Shown here: positions 9,280 to 18,608 of the stretch, piece by piece
Layout: each line of letters begins with the position of its first letter
How positions within the stretch are numbered: the stretch's first letter is position 1
From: Methanocellaceae archaeon UBA148
GTDB lineage: Archaea; Halobacteriota; UBA148
Direction of reading: 5' to 3'
Assembly: GCA_002495885.1 (NCBI GenBank)
Contig: DAHG01000071.1
Location: 23,505-87,504 of the forward strand
Length of the DNA: 64,000 bases
Program-made: the position numbers and the translations under genes
The notes under the pieces: generated by a model
What the model was told of the DNA's origin: nothing
The model's database searches: none
Seen by the model: the letters and a program-made list of their open reading frames with translations, nothing else

Positions 9280-11190
9280 ATGGGTAAAAAAACTATAAAC
9301 ATACTCAAAACCAGATTGGATGAAAAAGATTACCAGAAATTAATCAGAATAGATAATCCTAAGCTTCATCAATTCGTTGCCAAGTACGTAGAACTATGTA
9401 ACCCGACTAAAGTTTTTGTTTGTACAGATTCTGCAGAGGACATACAGTATATTAGAGACGCTGCAATAAAAAATAGAGAGGAAGCGGAACTCGCCATAAA
9501 AGGGCATACGGTACATTTTGATGGGTATTATGATCAGGCTCGGGATAAAGAAAAAACTAAATTCCTTCTGCCCAAAGGTGTGGACTTGGGATCAGGGATA
9601 AATGCCATAGATAAGGAAGAAGGTATCGAAGAGATTCATAATATTCTAAAAAACATTATGCATGGGCGTGAGCTATATGTCAAATTTTTATGCTTAGGGC
9701 CCACAAATTCTGAATTCACCATACCCTGCGTCCAACTCACCGATTCCAGCTATGTAGCACATAATGAGGATTTATTGTACCGGCAAGGTTACGGAGAGTT
9801 CCTTAGTATGAACGATGATGAGCAGTTTTTCAAGTTTGTACACTCTCAAGGAGAGTTGGAGAAAGCAGGGCTGGGGTTGTGCGTAAGTAAAAATATTGAG
9901 AAGCGGAGGGTGTACATTGATCTCCAGGATGAGATCATATACAGCACGAACACACAGTATTGCGGCAATTCAATCGGACTTAAAAAACTAGCAATGCGTC
10001 TAGCAATAAATAGGGCCTCAAAAGAAATCTGGCTGACAGAACATGTGTTCATCATGGGAGTGCATGGTTCAGGGGGACGGGTAAGTTACTTCACAGGGGC
10101 ATTTCCATCTATGTGCGGAAAGACTTCTACAACTATGGTAGAAGGTGAGACGATAATTGGTGATGATATAGCATATCTCAGGAAAATAGGTGGAAAAATC
10201 CGTGCAGTGAACGTAGAAAAGGGCATATTTGGAATAATGGAAGGTATAAACTCTACTGATGATCCATTGCCATGGACGGCTCTTCACAGTACTGGTGAGA
10301 TCATATTTTCAAATGTATTGGTTACAGAAGACAAGAATGTTTATTGGACTGGTAAAGATGTTGAGTGCCCTAAAAAAGGTGTCAATTACTCCGGAGAGTG
10401 GTTTCTGGGCAAGCGAGATGCCGACGGCAAAGAAATACCGCCTTCACATAAAAATGCTAGGTTTGCATTTGACCTGAATATTTTAGATAATGTATGCCCC
10501 ACACTCAATGACCCCAAGGGTGTTGTAGTGAGTGGAATGATCTACGGCGGTCGGGATTCTGACACTTGGGTTCCGGTGGAGGAATCTTTTGATTGGGTCC
10601 ATGGTGTTGTAACTAAAGGTGCAGCGTTAGAATCCGAAACTACAGCTGCTAGCCTTGGAAAAGAAGGTGTGAGGGAGTTCAATCCTATGTCGAATCTGGA
10701 ATTCCTATCCATACCCATAGGCAGATATATAGAAGATCATCTAAATTTTGGATTCAATTTAAATAAACCGCCCCGAATCTTCTCTGTAAACTACTTCTTG
10801 AAAGATTCGAATGGAACATTCATGAATCATAAAAATAATAAAAGGGTCTGGCTTAAATGGATGGAACTACGCTCTCACGGGGATTTGGGGGCAGTGAAAA
10901 CTCCCACGGGATTGATCCCGAGGTATGAGGACCTCAAGAAGCTGTTCAGGCAGGTGATCAACAAGGATTACTCAGAAGAAGAGTATTCTGGTCAGTTTGC
11001 CCTGAGGGTTCAGGAACACTTGTCAAAGATCGACAGGATAGTTGAAATTTACAGGACCAAGGTTCCAGGGGCACCCAGCGCCATCTTTGAGGTTTTGGAG
11101 GAGCAGAGAAAAAGGTTAATCGCCGCACAGGAGAAATTCGGTAATTATATCTCCCCAGAGAAATTTCCTATCGTCCCAGCGGAGAGCTAG
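9280..11190 (+). CDS. pckG: Phosphoenolpyruvate carboxykinase (GTP)
   Basis: 636 residues, full length. Converts oxaloacetate and GTP to PEP, CO2 and GDP at the branch between gluconeogenesis and the C4 pool. The kinase loop GAFPSMCGKTSTTM has the reactive Cys at 279 and Lys at 281. Substrate residues are in GYGGN-like and YFTGAFPS segments, and DDIAYLR follows. GTP-type PEPCK is not universal among methanogens, many of which use PEP carboxylase or synthase instead. GAGGTAAAAA precedes the ATG. Confidence 0.95.
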   Translation: MGKKTINILKTRLDEKDYQKLIRIDNPKLHQFVAKYVELCNPTKVFVCTDSAEDIQYIRDAAIKNREEAELAIKGHTVHFDGYYDQARDKEKTKFLLPKGVDLGSGINAIDKEEGIEEIHNILKNIMHGRELYVKFLCLGPTNSEFTIPCVQLTDSSYVAHNEDLLYRQGYGEFLSMNDDEQFFKFVHSQGELEKAGLGLCVSKNIEKRRVYIDLQDEIIYSTNTQYCGNSIGLKKLAMRLAINRASKEIWLTEHVFIMGVHGSGGRVSYFTGAFPSMCGKTSTTMVEGETIIGDDIAYLRKIGGKIRAVNVEKGIFGIMEGINSTDDPLPWTALHSTGEIIFSNVLVTEDKNVYWTGKDVECPKKGVNYSGEWFLGKRDADGKEIPPSHKNARFAFDLNILDNVCPTLNDPKGVVVSGMIYGGRDSDTWVPVEESFDWVHGVVTKGAALESETTAASLGKEGVREFNPMSNLEFLSIPIGRYIEDHLNFGFNLNKPPRIFSVNYFLKDSNGTFMNHKNNKRVWLKWMELRSHGDLGAVKTPTGLIPRYEDLKKLFRQVINKDYSEEEYSGQFALRVQEHLSKIDRIVEIYRTKVPGAPSAIFEVLEEQRKRLIAAQEKFGNYISPEKFPIVPAES

Positions 11191-12023
11191 GTGTAGGGGT
11201 CTTAAGCTCTGCATCTATTGAAAAGGGCGGGTCCATCGCTTTACTTTGGTATCACGGCAAAAGTGAAGAGAGATGCGATCCTTGGTCGACAACCAAGAAA
11301 AATTTTTACTTCTTAGAGGATATGTTTACTGGTAAATAGGGTGGGAGAGGCCGTACTCTATAGGGTAGACCTAGATATGAGCATATTTGTCTCAGAATGG
11401 ATCTACCTTTTTTTGTATGATCTTGGGGGATGATAACCGTGTTAATCACTATAGAGACGTCGTCGTTTGTATAGTCCCAAAATTAACTCCTGAGCCACAG
11501 CATTCACGCTTGGTGAGTCCAATCGGACACCCAGCAACCCTCGTTCGATCAGTCCGTGTTTTGGGCACCAATCTATCCATCATGGGCGATGAGACTGATG
11601 AGGGATATATGTTCTACAGATCTCCCCAATAGACATGGCGATACAATCAATTGTTATTTCCTAAATAAGGAGTGGTATAAAAAGTCATAGATGAAATCGA
11701 ATTGTATCGAGTTGGTCACAAGAAGTTGTAAAAGTGGAGACATCCTAGATGTTGCCATTTATCAGGAAAAATTATCGGAGGTAACACAAAATTGAAAGAT
11801 GAATCCTACTTTGGTGTTCAGGCGTTGAAAAGGGTTGAAGGGGTGGTATACATAGCTAAGTTTGGCATAGCTGAATTTTATTCCTAGAAGCGGCAGGTTG
11901 ATACGCGAAAGGATGGACCACATTGAGTAATGCCTGGATGTTGCCATAATTAACTGATACAATTAAGAGCTATTTCTTTCCTACTTCAAAAAACTTAAAT
12001 ATCGACATGATGTACTCGGAGAT
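11191..12023 (+). other. 830-base stretch without a confident gene
   Basis: No frame here matches a family I know. The longest (11387-11632, plus) has no ribosome site. Two short frames overlap at TTGA near 11793: ATG 11691 (34 codons, after GGTATAAAAAG) and a TTG just after GGAGGTAAC at about 11773 (33 codons). They look like pieces of one decayed gene. ATCGC near 11233 and GCGAT near 11276 can pair, so a structured RNA is not excluded. No tRNA or rRNA signature is visible. Confidence 0.4.
11994..12001 (+). promoter_or_regulatory. TATA box of the ferredoxin operon
   Basis: CTTAAATA preceded by AAAAAA (BRE-like) lies about 26 bases before the GTG at 12024. That is the usual archaeal TATA-to-start distance, so the mRNA is probably leaderless or nearly so. 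Confidence 0.5.
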
Positions 12024-12188
12024 GTGATTGTCAATAAAAATAAATGCTTTTACTGTGGAGCATGCGTTGCAGTCTGTCCTGTGGGTGCACTGGAGCTGAT
12101 CGAGACGTGGATTGAGGTCAATGAAGATTGCAACGATTGCGGCATTTGCGCTAAGATATGCCCCGCTGGTGCACTGGGGGCAAAATGA
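12024..12188 (+). CDS. 2[4Fe-4S] ferredoxin
   Basis: 54 residues. Two four-Cys clusters: C8-x2-C11-x2... with CYCGACVAVCP, and CNDCGICAKICP near residues 36-47. GTG start fits the TATA spacing. The stop overlaps the start of the geranylgeranyl reductase gene, which strongly suggests it supplies electrons for saturating archaeal lipid chains, as shown for a ferredoxin partnered with GGR in Methanosarcina. Confidence 0.9.
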   Translation: MIVNKNKCFYCGACVAVCPVGALELIETWIEVNEDCNDCGICAKICPAGALGAK

Positions 12189-13351
12189 GAGACCGCTATG
12201 ATGTTGTCGTCGTGGGTGCAGGTCCAGCAGGATCTATGGCAGCAAAGACTGCTGCTGAGCACGATTTAGAAACACTCTTGCTGGAAAAGAGGGTGGGAAT
12301 AGGCGATCCAGTTAGATGTGCAGAGGGGGTGGGCAAAGAAGGATTAAAGCAATTCATAAAACCCGATACGCGTTGGATTGCTGCTGAAGTCAAAGGGGCG
12401 AGGATATGCTTCCCTGGGGGCATAAAAATCGAGATGTCAGAGGCTGGTCCTGAAGTGGGCTATGTTCTCGAACGAAAGATATTTGACCGAGAACTTGCAA
12501 AGCAGGCGGCAAAAGCTGGTGCAGAAGTAATGGTAAAAACAAGGGTAGTTGATTTGATTAAGGAGGACGGCTTCGTTAGAGGTGTCAAAGCAGAACATCT
12601 CGGAGATTCATTTGATATTCATGCGGACGTCGTGATTGGTGCTGATGGCGTTGAAAGCAAGGTTGGACGGTGGGCAGGCATCAATACGACCCTTAAACCA
12701 AAGGACATCGAAACCTGTGCTCAGTTTCTGATGACTGATGTTGACATTGATCCATGCTATTGCGAGTTCTATATAGGTAACCAAATTGCACCTGGGGGTT
12801 ATGCGTGGGTTTTTCCCAAAGGGAATAATGAGGCTAATGTTGGCCTTGGAATATCAGGAAACAGGTCAGAGTTGCATCCTATTGATTATCTAAAACGTTT
12901 CGTAGAGAAAAAATATCCGGGAGGACAGATCATTGAAATGATCATGGGTGGGGTGCCTGTAACAGTTCCTACCAAGACTACTGCAAACGGACTAATGCTC
13001 GTGGGTGATGCAGCTAGGATGTCAGACCCTCTTACTGGCGGAGGTATTATTCATGCGATGAAGTCTGGAACTATGGCTGGTGAAATTGCATCGAAGGCGG
13101 TACAGTCAGGAGATTCGTCAGTTGAATGCCTTAACGAGTATGAAAGACGCTGGAGATCAACCATTGGTGCAACACTACAGAAATCATACAAGGCCAAAGA
13201 ATGGCTTTTAAAACTGAGTGACGACGAATGGAACTCTATAGCCTCTTCTCTGGTGGGAATTAACTTCGAGGAGCTTACAGCATTTGGGTTGTTGAAAGAA
13301 GTGACACTGCGCAATCCAAAGTTACTTTGGGATCTAAGATCCCTGTTATGA
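12185..13351 (+). CDS. Geranylgeranyl reductase family flavoprotein
   Basis: 388 residues. FAD-dependent enzyme that hydrogenates the isoprenoid chains of archaeal membrane lipids. It has the Rossmann motif VVGAGPAGSMAA near the N-terminus, RCAEGVGKE with the conserved Cys, a substrate segment GGYAWVFPKGNNEANVG, and the second FAD motif GDAARMSDPLTGGGI. ATG at 12185 overlaps the ferredoxin stop (ATGA); the longer frame upstream is an artefact. Confidence 0.92.
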   Translation: MRDRYDVVVVGAGPAGSMAAKTAAEHDLETLLLEKRVGIGDPVRCAEGVGKEGLKQFIKPDTRWIAAEVKGARICFPGGIKIEMSEAGPEVGYVLERKIFDRELAKQAAKAGAEVMVKTRVVDLIKEDGFVRGVKAEHLGDSFDIHADVVIGADGVESKVGRWAGINTTLKPKDIETCAQFLMTDVDIDPCYCEFYIGNQIAPGGYAWVFPKGNNEANVGLGISGNRSELHPIDYLKRFVEKKYPGGQIIEMIMGGVPVTVPTKTTANGLMLVGDAARMSDPLTGGGIIHAMKSGTMAGEIASKAVQSGDSSVECLNEYERRWRSTIGATLQKSYKAKEWLLKLSDDEWNSIASSLVGINFEELTAFGLLKEVTLRNPKLLWDLRSLL

Positions 13352-13379
13352 CTAGTTGCTATCTCAAGGTGAATTGGTC

Positions 13380-14030
13380 ATGTACGCGATAATAGTTGGG
13401 TGTGGGAAGATTGGCAGTCGTCTTGCTCAGTTATTATCGTCTAATAAAAATAATGTCGTCGTCTTGGACAGAGATTTGACGAAGTTCAAAGAGGTCGACA
13501 AAAGTTTTGATGGGTTGACAATCGGAGGAGATGGGACCGATCAAGACGTTCTGAAAAAGGCTGGAATAGACAAAGCTGACGTTTTTATTGCGACGACAGA
13601 GGATGACAACACGAATTTGATGGCTTGCCAGATTGCAAAGCAGGTGTTTAACGTAAGTAGAGTCATAGCTCGGGTTAATGACCCCAAAAGGGAACCCCTC
13701 TTTAAGGAGCTGAAAATAGATGCCATTGTCTGTCCTACAACAATAGCTGCGGCTCATCTTAGGGATGCTGTTGTGTATCCCAATTTGACTGCAATACTGA
13801 CTGTGAATTGTGGGAATATTGAGATCAGTGAGATACGGGTCCAAGGTTCAGCCAGCGGAAAGGCACTTAAAGACATAAATTTGCCAAAAGAATCCACTAT
13901 AGCAGCAATTATAAGGGATGGAAAGACTTTGATCCCTTCTGGAGATACGATAATTCACGAAGGTGATATCGCAGTCGTGGTAAATTTGGCAGCTATCTCT
14001 GATGAAGTCAGGAATATTTTAAGTAGATGA
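13380..14030 (+). CDS. trkA: Potassium channel regulatory protein TrkA (first copy)
   Basis: 216 residues. NAD-binding RCK domain (IIVGCGKIGSRLAQLL at the start) followed by a C-terminal TrkA-C domain from about residue 135. It gates the TrkH channel in response to nucleotide. ATG 13380 has AAGGTGA 7 bases upstream. A second homologue lies after trkH. Confidence 0.92.
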   Translation: MYAIIVGCGKIGSRLAQLLSSNKNNVVVLDRDLTKFKEVDKSFDGLTIGGDGTDQDVLKKAGIDKADVFIATTEDDNTNLMACQIAKQVFNVSRVIARVNDPKREPLFKELKIDAIVCPTTIAAAHLRDAVVYPNLTAILTVNCGNIEISEIRVQGSASGKALKDINLPKESTIAAIIRDGKTLIPSGDTIIHEGDIAVVVNLAAISDEVRNILSR

Positions 14031-14040
14031 AATATCCTCA

Positions 14041-15483
14041 TTGAATGATGATCGGATGATAAAGGGCGATCTAGGGACCATATTACATTACATCGGGCTC
14101 ATGTTACAGCTTTTTGGCGTGCTTGTAGCTGTTCCTATACTAGTAGCTCTATATTTTAAAGACGGATTCTATGTAATTCTATCGTTTGTTACAGTCGCTC
14201 CCCTATCTTTATTGGCAGGCTATATACTGCGAAGAATTACATCACCGGGGGAGTTGAACCTTAGAATAGCAATGGTGATTTCTGCCCTCACTTGGATTAC
14301 TCTGGCAGCTTTTGGTGCTCTGCCCTATGCCTTATGTGGTGTCCTCTCATTAGAAGACGCATTGTTTGAGAGCATGTCTGGATTTACAACAACAGGTCTA
14401 ACGATGTTTTCATCTACGATGGGGGTTGAATGGCTGTCCTCCGGGTACCAATCCATTTTGTTCTGGCGTAGCTTAACGCAGTGGATAGGGGGGGTGGGGG
14501 TCATAGTCCTATTCATTGCGATAATGGTTCGTGGAGTTGGCGGGGCTGCTACGGGATTATATGCTGCAGAGGGACGGACCGAAAGAATCGAACCCAGTAT
14601 CATCAATACAGCGCGTTGGATATGGGAGGTCTACGTCGCCTACACTTTCATGGGAATAATATTGCTTTGTTTTGCAGGCATGCCCTTATGGGACTCCATA
14701 AATCACGTCATGGCTGGATTAGCAACAGGTGGTTTCTCGATAAAAAACTTAAGCATTGCATCCTATGACAGTGTTGCAGTGGAGCTTATGTTACTCCCCA
14801 TTATGGTTTTTGGCGCCACCAGCTTTGCTCTTCATAAAAAATTGATCGAGCTAAAATTTCGTGAGATTATCCAAAGTCCAGAGATAATATTGATGGCTTT
14901 GACGTTGTTGGCGTTGACGCTCTTATTAACATTGGAACTAAAAAACTTTAGGATAGCATCGTTCAGCGTGATCTCTGCGTTAACTACTGCGGGATTTACT
15001 AATGCAGAAAGCATGGTTCAATGGAGCGACTTCTCAAAAATATTGATTATCATTCCGATGATTATGGGCGGGGGCTATGGATCCACTTCCTCTGCTCTAA
15101 AGCTCATCAGGTGCGCCATACTTTTAAAGTCGATCCTATGGTTGATGAAAAAAGATTTACTGCCGAGATCAGCTATTGTTCCACTTAAAGTTGGCGGAAT
15201 AGTCATAAAAGAGGAAGAGATAACGATGGCTGGATTATACGCATTTGTTTATCTGTTCGTCCTCACACTCTGTGCAATGGTATTTATGGCATACGGTCAT
15301 TCTATGGTAAACTCCTTTTTCGAGGTCGCATCTGCACTGGGCAATGTCGGACTGTCGGTTGGGCTAGCCACTCCTAGTCTGATGCTTGGTGAAAAGATCA
15401 CTTTGATCCTTGCCATGTGGATGGGTAGGCTTGAAATATTTCCAGTACTGATGCTGTTGGCCAATATAGTTAAGCGTTCTTAA
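14041..15483 (+). CDS. trkH: Trk-type potassium channel TrkH
   Basis: 480 residues, about ten membrane spans and four pore loops. Pore motifs are SGFTTTGLT, AGLATGGFS, ALTTAGFT and SALGNVGLS, each with the selectivity Gly, and GGGYGSTSSALK before the last pair. TTG at 14041 is the annotated start; ATG at 14056 is an alternative. It is flanked on both sides by TrkA genes. Confidence 0.92.
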   Translation: MNDDRMIKGDLGTILHYIGLMLQLFGVLVAVPILVALYFKDGFYVILSFVTVAPLSLLAGYILRRITSPGELNLRIAMVISALTWITLAAFGALPYALCGVLSLEDALFESMSGFTTTGLTMFSSTMGVEWLSSGYQSILFWRSLTQWIGGVGVIVLFIAIMVRGVGGAATGLYAAEGRTERIEPSIINTARWIWEVYVAYTFMGIILLCFAGMPLWDSINHVMAGLATGGFSIKNLSIASYDSVAVELMLLPIMVFGATSFALHKKLIELKFREIIQSPEIILMALTLLALTLLLTLELKNFRIASFSVISALTTAGFTNAESMVQWSDFSKILIIIPMIMGGGYGSTSSALKLIRCAILLKSILWLMKKDLLPRSAIVPLKVGGIVIKEEEITMAGLYAFVYLFVLTLCAMVFMAYGHSMVNSFFEVASALGNVGLSVGLATPSLMLGEKITLILAMWMGRLEIFPVLMLLANIVKRS

Positions 15484-15504
15484 TTACATATGTGGTATTT
15501 AACC

Positions 15505-16167
15505 ATGTATATCGTGATAGTTGGTGGAGGGAGAATTGGTACTTTTCTCGCCAGCACACTTTCGAAGGAAGGGGAAGAAGTTGCCCTGATCGAATCCGAC
15601 AGAGATCTTTGCCAGAATTTAGCTGAAAAACTCAGCATTTTGGTAATCAATGGTGACGGAACGGATGCAAAATATCTGGAGGATGCTGGAGTGAAAAAAG
15701 CAGATGTATTTGTTGCCGTCACTGGAGAGGACAAGGTGAATCTCGTCTCTTGCCAAATGGCCAAAAAGAACTTCGGCGTTCCCCTCACCATAGCGAGAGT
15801 CAATGAGCCGAAAAATGAATCTGTTTTCGAGGGGCTGGGCATCGATGTTGCGGTCAGTTCCGTAACAGCGGTATCGATGATTATAAAGAATGCCGTTACT
15901 TCTGGAAAATTAACCACGCTTTTGACCCTAAAAGAGGGCAATGTTGAGTTGGTGGAGCTTAATGTACCCGAAGACTCACCTGCGATCAATAGAACGATTA
16001 AAGACCTTAGTCTACCAGATGAATGTATTCTTACTGCAATTATTCGGCATGGTCACTTGATTTTTCCAAGGGGCAGAATTGTGATAGAAGTGGGCGATCT
16101 CATTGTGGCTCTCACCACCGCTGAGCACATTGATGAGTTAAAAAAGACGATCTTAGGGACAAAATAA
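15505..16167 (+). CDS. trkA: Potassium channel regulatory protein TrkA (second copy)
   Basis: 220 residues. Begins MYIVIVGGGRIGTFLA, the standard TrkA N-terminus, so ATG 15505 is preferred over ATG 15490. It has an NAD-binding domain and a TrkA-C domain. It resembles the first TrkA clearly but is diverged, so the duplication is old. The two may form a mixed gating ring or respond to different signals. Confidence 0.9.
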   Translation: MYIVIVGGGRIGTFLASTLSKEGEEVALIESDRDLCQNLAEKLSILVINGDGTDAKYLEDAGVKKADVFVAVTGEDKVNLVSCQMAKKNFGVPLTIARVNEPKNESVFEGLGIDVAVSSVTAVSMIIKNAVTSGKLTTLLTLKEGNVELVELNVPEDSPAINRTIKDLSLPDECILTAIIRHGHLIFPRGRIVIEVGDLIVALTTAEHIDELKKTILGTK

Positions 16168-16812
16168 ATGAAAATTGCTGGGGTTGATGAAGCGGGCAAA
16201 GGGCCAGTAATAGGATCCATGATCGTTGCAGGAGTTATGGTGCAAGAGGACATGCTTCCGGTGTTGGAAGGGATGGGGGTTAGGGATTCTAAAGCGATTT
16301 CACCAAAAAAACGAGAGTTTTTAGCGAGTAAGATCAAAGAAGTCGGGGTTTGTTATACATTAGAGCTGTCTGCTAGTGAGATCGATGCTCTTCGTAAGAA
16401 GACAACTATGAACGAAATCGTCGTAGAAAGCCACGTGAGAGTGCTCAAACAGTTAAAGCCAGATGAAGCGTTCTTGGATGCGGCTGATGTGGACGCTGAT
16501 AGGTTTGCAAAGAAAGTGCAGGCCTGGTATGGAAAAAACATCAAGATCACTTCAGAGCATAATGCGGATGTAACATACCCTCTCGTTTCTGCAGCTTCGA
16601 TTATTGCAAAAGTAAGGCGGGATGAGACTGTCCAGGAACTGGAACGCCTATTAGGGAAAAGTATCGGGTCTGGATACCCGTCTGATATTCGTACAATACA
16701 TTTTCTGGACGACTGGGTCAAAGAGCATGATTCATTGCCCTCTTTTGTGCGACATTCATGGAAGACTGCCACGAATGCATTAAAAAGACATGAACAATCA
16801 CGTATAATTTAA
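16168..16812 (+). CDS. rnhB: Ribonuclease HII
   Basis: 214 residues. Removes RNA from RNA-DNA hybrids, including replication primers. The catalytic acids are D7-E8 in GVDEAGKG and D104/D107 in LDAADVD, with SAASIIAKVRRD the usual active-site helix. ATG follows the trkA stop with no gap. Confidence 0.94.
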   Translation: MKIAGVDEAGKGPVIGSMIVAGVMVQEDMLPVLEGMGVRDSKAISPKKREFLASKIKEVGVCYTLELSASEIDALRKKTTMNEIVVESHVRVLKQLKPDEAFLDAADVDADRFAKKVQAWYGKNIKITSEHNADVTYPLVSAASIIAKVRRDETVQELERLLGKSIGSGYPSDIRTIHFLDDWVKEHDSLPSFVRHSWKTATNALKRHEQSRII

Positions 16813-16820
16813 ATATATTA
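16808..16820 (+). promoter_or_regulatory. TATA box of tatA
   Basis: TTTAAATATATTA overlaps the end of rnhB, about 30 bases before the tatA start, at archaeal promoter spacing. Confidence 0.45.
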
Positions 16821-16848
16821 AGGGCAACTATCTATCAATGGTGATGTG

Positions 16849-17235
16849 ATGATAGGAACAACAGAATTAATGATAATTTTGGGTGTCGCCGCACTTATAT
16901 TTGGCAGTAGTAAACTTCCTAGCATCGCCAGAGATGTTGGAAAAGCGCTTGGTGAGGTTAACAAGGCTGAAAAGGAGTTAGATAGGCTTAAAAGTGATTT
17001 TACATCAGAGATCCAATCTTCCATACAGGGTCCTATTCAGTCTTCTATTCAATCTACTATGGAATCTATTGAACCTGCCATACAGTCAGAACTGGTGCCA
17101 GAACAAGTGCCAGAGGAGAAATCTACGGATCCTGATGATGTCGAAGAGCCCCATGATCTTGATATCGAAGGGAGGATAAAAGACGAGGCATTTAAGTACA
17201 TCGGCTCCAAGTTCAAGTCAAAGATTTTCAGATAA
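16849..17235 (+). CDS. tatA: Twin-arginine translocase subunit TatA
   Basis: 128 residues. A short N-terminal membrane helix (about 3-20), the hinge FGSSKLP, and the amphipathic helix IARDVGKALGEVNKAEKEL define TatA/Hcf106. The rest is a hydrophilic Gln/Glu/Ser-rich tail with a repeated IQSSIQ pattern. GGTGAT lies just before ATG 16849 (GTG 16846 also possible). No tatC is in this window. Confidence 0.88.
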   Translation: MIGTTELMIILGVAALIFGSSKLPSIARDVGKALGEVNKAEKELDRLKSDFTSEIQSSIQGPIQSSIQSTMESIEPAIQSELVPEQVPEEKSTDPDDVEEPHDLDIEGRIKDEAFKYIGSKFKSKIFR

Positions 17236-17362
17236 GCATGAGTGATATTGGAATTGTAGAGCTTTTTATCCTTGATGCTGTTTTAAAATCTGCAATTAAT
17301 ATATATCAAAATGTTTCTGTAGGACTTGATAGATAATATGGCGAATTAACGTGTCTCGCCTC

Positions 17363-18607
17363 TCAATGGCCACGGTACTGCTCCATGATCTTTAGTGCAC
17401 AAAAATCTCCACACATCGTGCATGTGTCCCCGGGTGAGTGGATCTGTCTTGCTCTCTCTCCATCAAGGGCAAATTTAAACTGCCCCTCCCAGTTGCGTTG
17501 ACGTCGCATTTTAGCTAAGTTGAAGTCTTGATCAGAGAGACCATATTTCATCGAGTCTCCGATGTGGGCGGCAATGCGACAAGCGATCGTGCCTTCACGA
17601 ACATGATCTATGCTGGGAAGAGCAAGATGCTCAGATGGCGTTATGGCGCAAAGATAATCAGCACCCGCTCCACTGGCAAGGCTGGCGCCAATACAGGCAG
17701 CTATATGGTCGTAGCCAACTGCGATGTCAGTAGGGAGGGGGCCTGAAACAAAAAGTGGTCTGTTGCCAGTGATTTTCTTATGGTGTCTGACATATGCAAC
17801 GATATTTTTGGCAGGAACATGGCCTCCCATACCTTCTACGATAGTCTGCACACCAACATCGTTGGCATGTCTTGCCAGCTCTGCATTCTTTTGGATTTCT
17901 GATAGCTGGGGTTTATCGCTCATGTCATGGACGCATCCACTTCTCATGGCATTGCCCAACGAAAGAACGATATCTTTCCTTAGGAGTATTTCTAAGATCT
18001 CATCATATTTTTCGAGAAAAGGATTCTCTTTCTTATGCGCGATCATCCATGCGGCAGTAAATGCTCCGCCTTTGGATACCATCCCCATGATGCGAGTTGC
18101 CTTTTTCAATGAGGTGAGCGTGTCCAAGGTGAAACCAGCATGGATGACTACTGAACTCACCCCCTCTTGAACTTGCTTTTTTATGGTCTTGATGAGATCC
18201 TCCTGGTCTATTTCATGAAATGAACCCTTCTCTGCAGTGGTCTGATAAATTGGCACGGTCGTTAATGGAACGGAGACTGCATCTGAAATTGCCCTTCTGA
18301 TCTCATCTATATCGCCGCCCATTGAGAGATCGGATATGGTATTCGCTCCATGCTCAACAGCAACCATGGCCTTCTTTACCTCGGCATCAGGATCGATTGC
18401 CATCGATGAGGTGCCTATATTTACATTGACCTTTGTTAGCAGTCCTTTACCTATACCTAATGGCTTGCATTTAGGACATGTCATGATCACTATCTCGCCA
18501 CTGGCAATGTGCTTACGTACGATATCTAGCTCAGTCTTTTCATGGAGGGCGACATCCACCATTTCTCTTGTAGTCCTACCTGATTTAGCCTCTTCAATTT
18601 GAGTCAT
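17363..18607 (-). CDS. thiC: Phosphomethylpyrimidine synthase ThiC
   Basis: 414 residues. Radical-SAM enzyme that turns aminoimidazole ribotide into the pyrimidine of thiamin. The C-terminal cluster motif CTMCGDFC binds the [4Fe-4S]. NVNIGTSS, SDLSMGGD and EGMGGHVP are family motifs. ATG at 18607 has GGTGATTAGC upstream and lies next to the stop of the nuclease gene; the frame extends further upstream but inside that gene. The chain is a little shorter than bacterial ThiC, as usual in archaea. Confidence 0.93.
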   Translation of the reverse strand: MTQIEEAKSGRTTREMVDVALHEKTELDIVRKHIASGEIVIMTCPKCKPLGIGKGLLTKVNVNIGTSSMAIDPDAEVKKAMVAVEHGANTISDLSMGGDIDEIRRAISDAVSVPLTTVPIYQTTAEKGSFHEIDQEDLIKTIKKQVQEGVSSVVIHAGFTLDTLTSLKKATRIMGMVSKGGAFTAAWMIAHKKENPFLEKYDEILEILLRKDIVLSLGNAMRSGCVHDMSDKPQLSEIQKNAELARHANDVGVQTIVEGMGGHVPAKNIVAYVRHHKKITGNRPLFVSGPLPTDIAVGYDHIAACIGASLASGAGADYLCAITPSEHLALPSIDHVREGTIACRIAAHIGDSMKYGLSDQDFNLAKMRRQRNWEGQFKFALDGERARQIHSPGDTCTMCGDFCALKIMEQYRGH

Positions 18608-18608
18608 G

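Noticed and set aside
11387..11632. 81-residue plus-strand frame after PEPCK
   Set aside because: No ribosome site, no family pattern and uneven composition; kept only as part of the orphan region.
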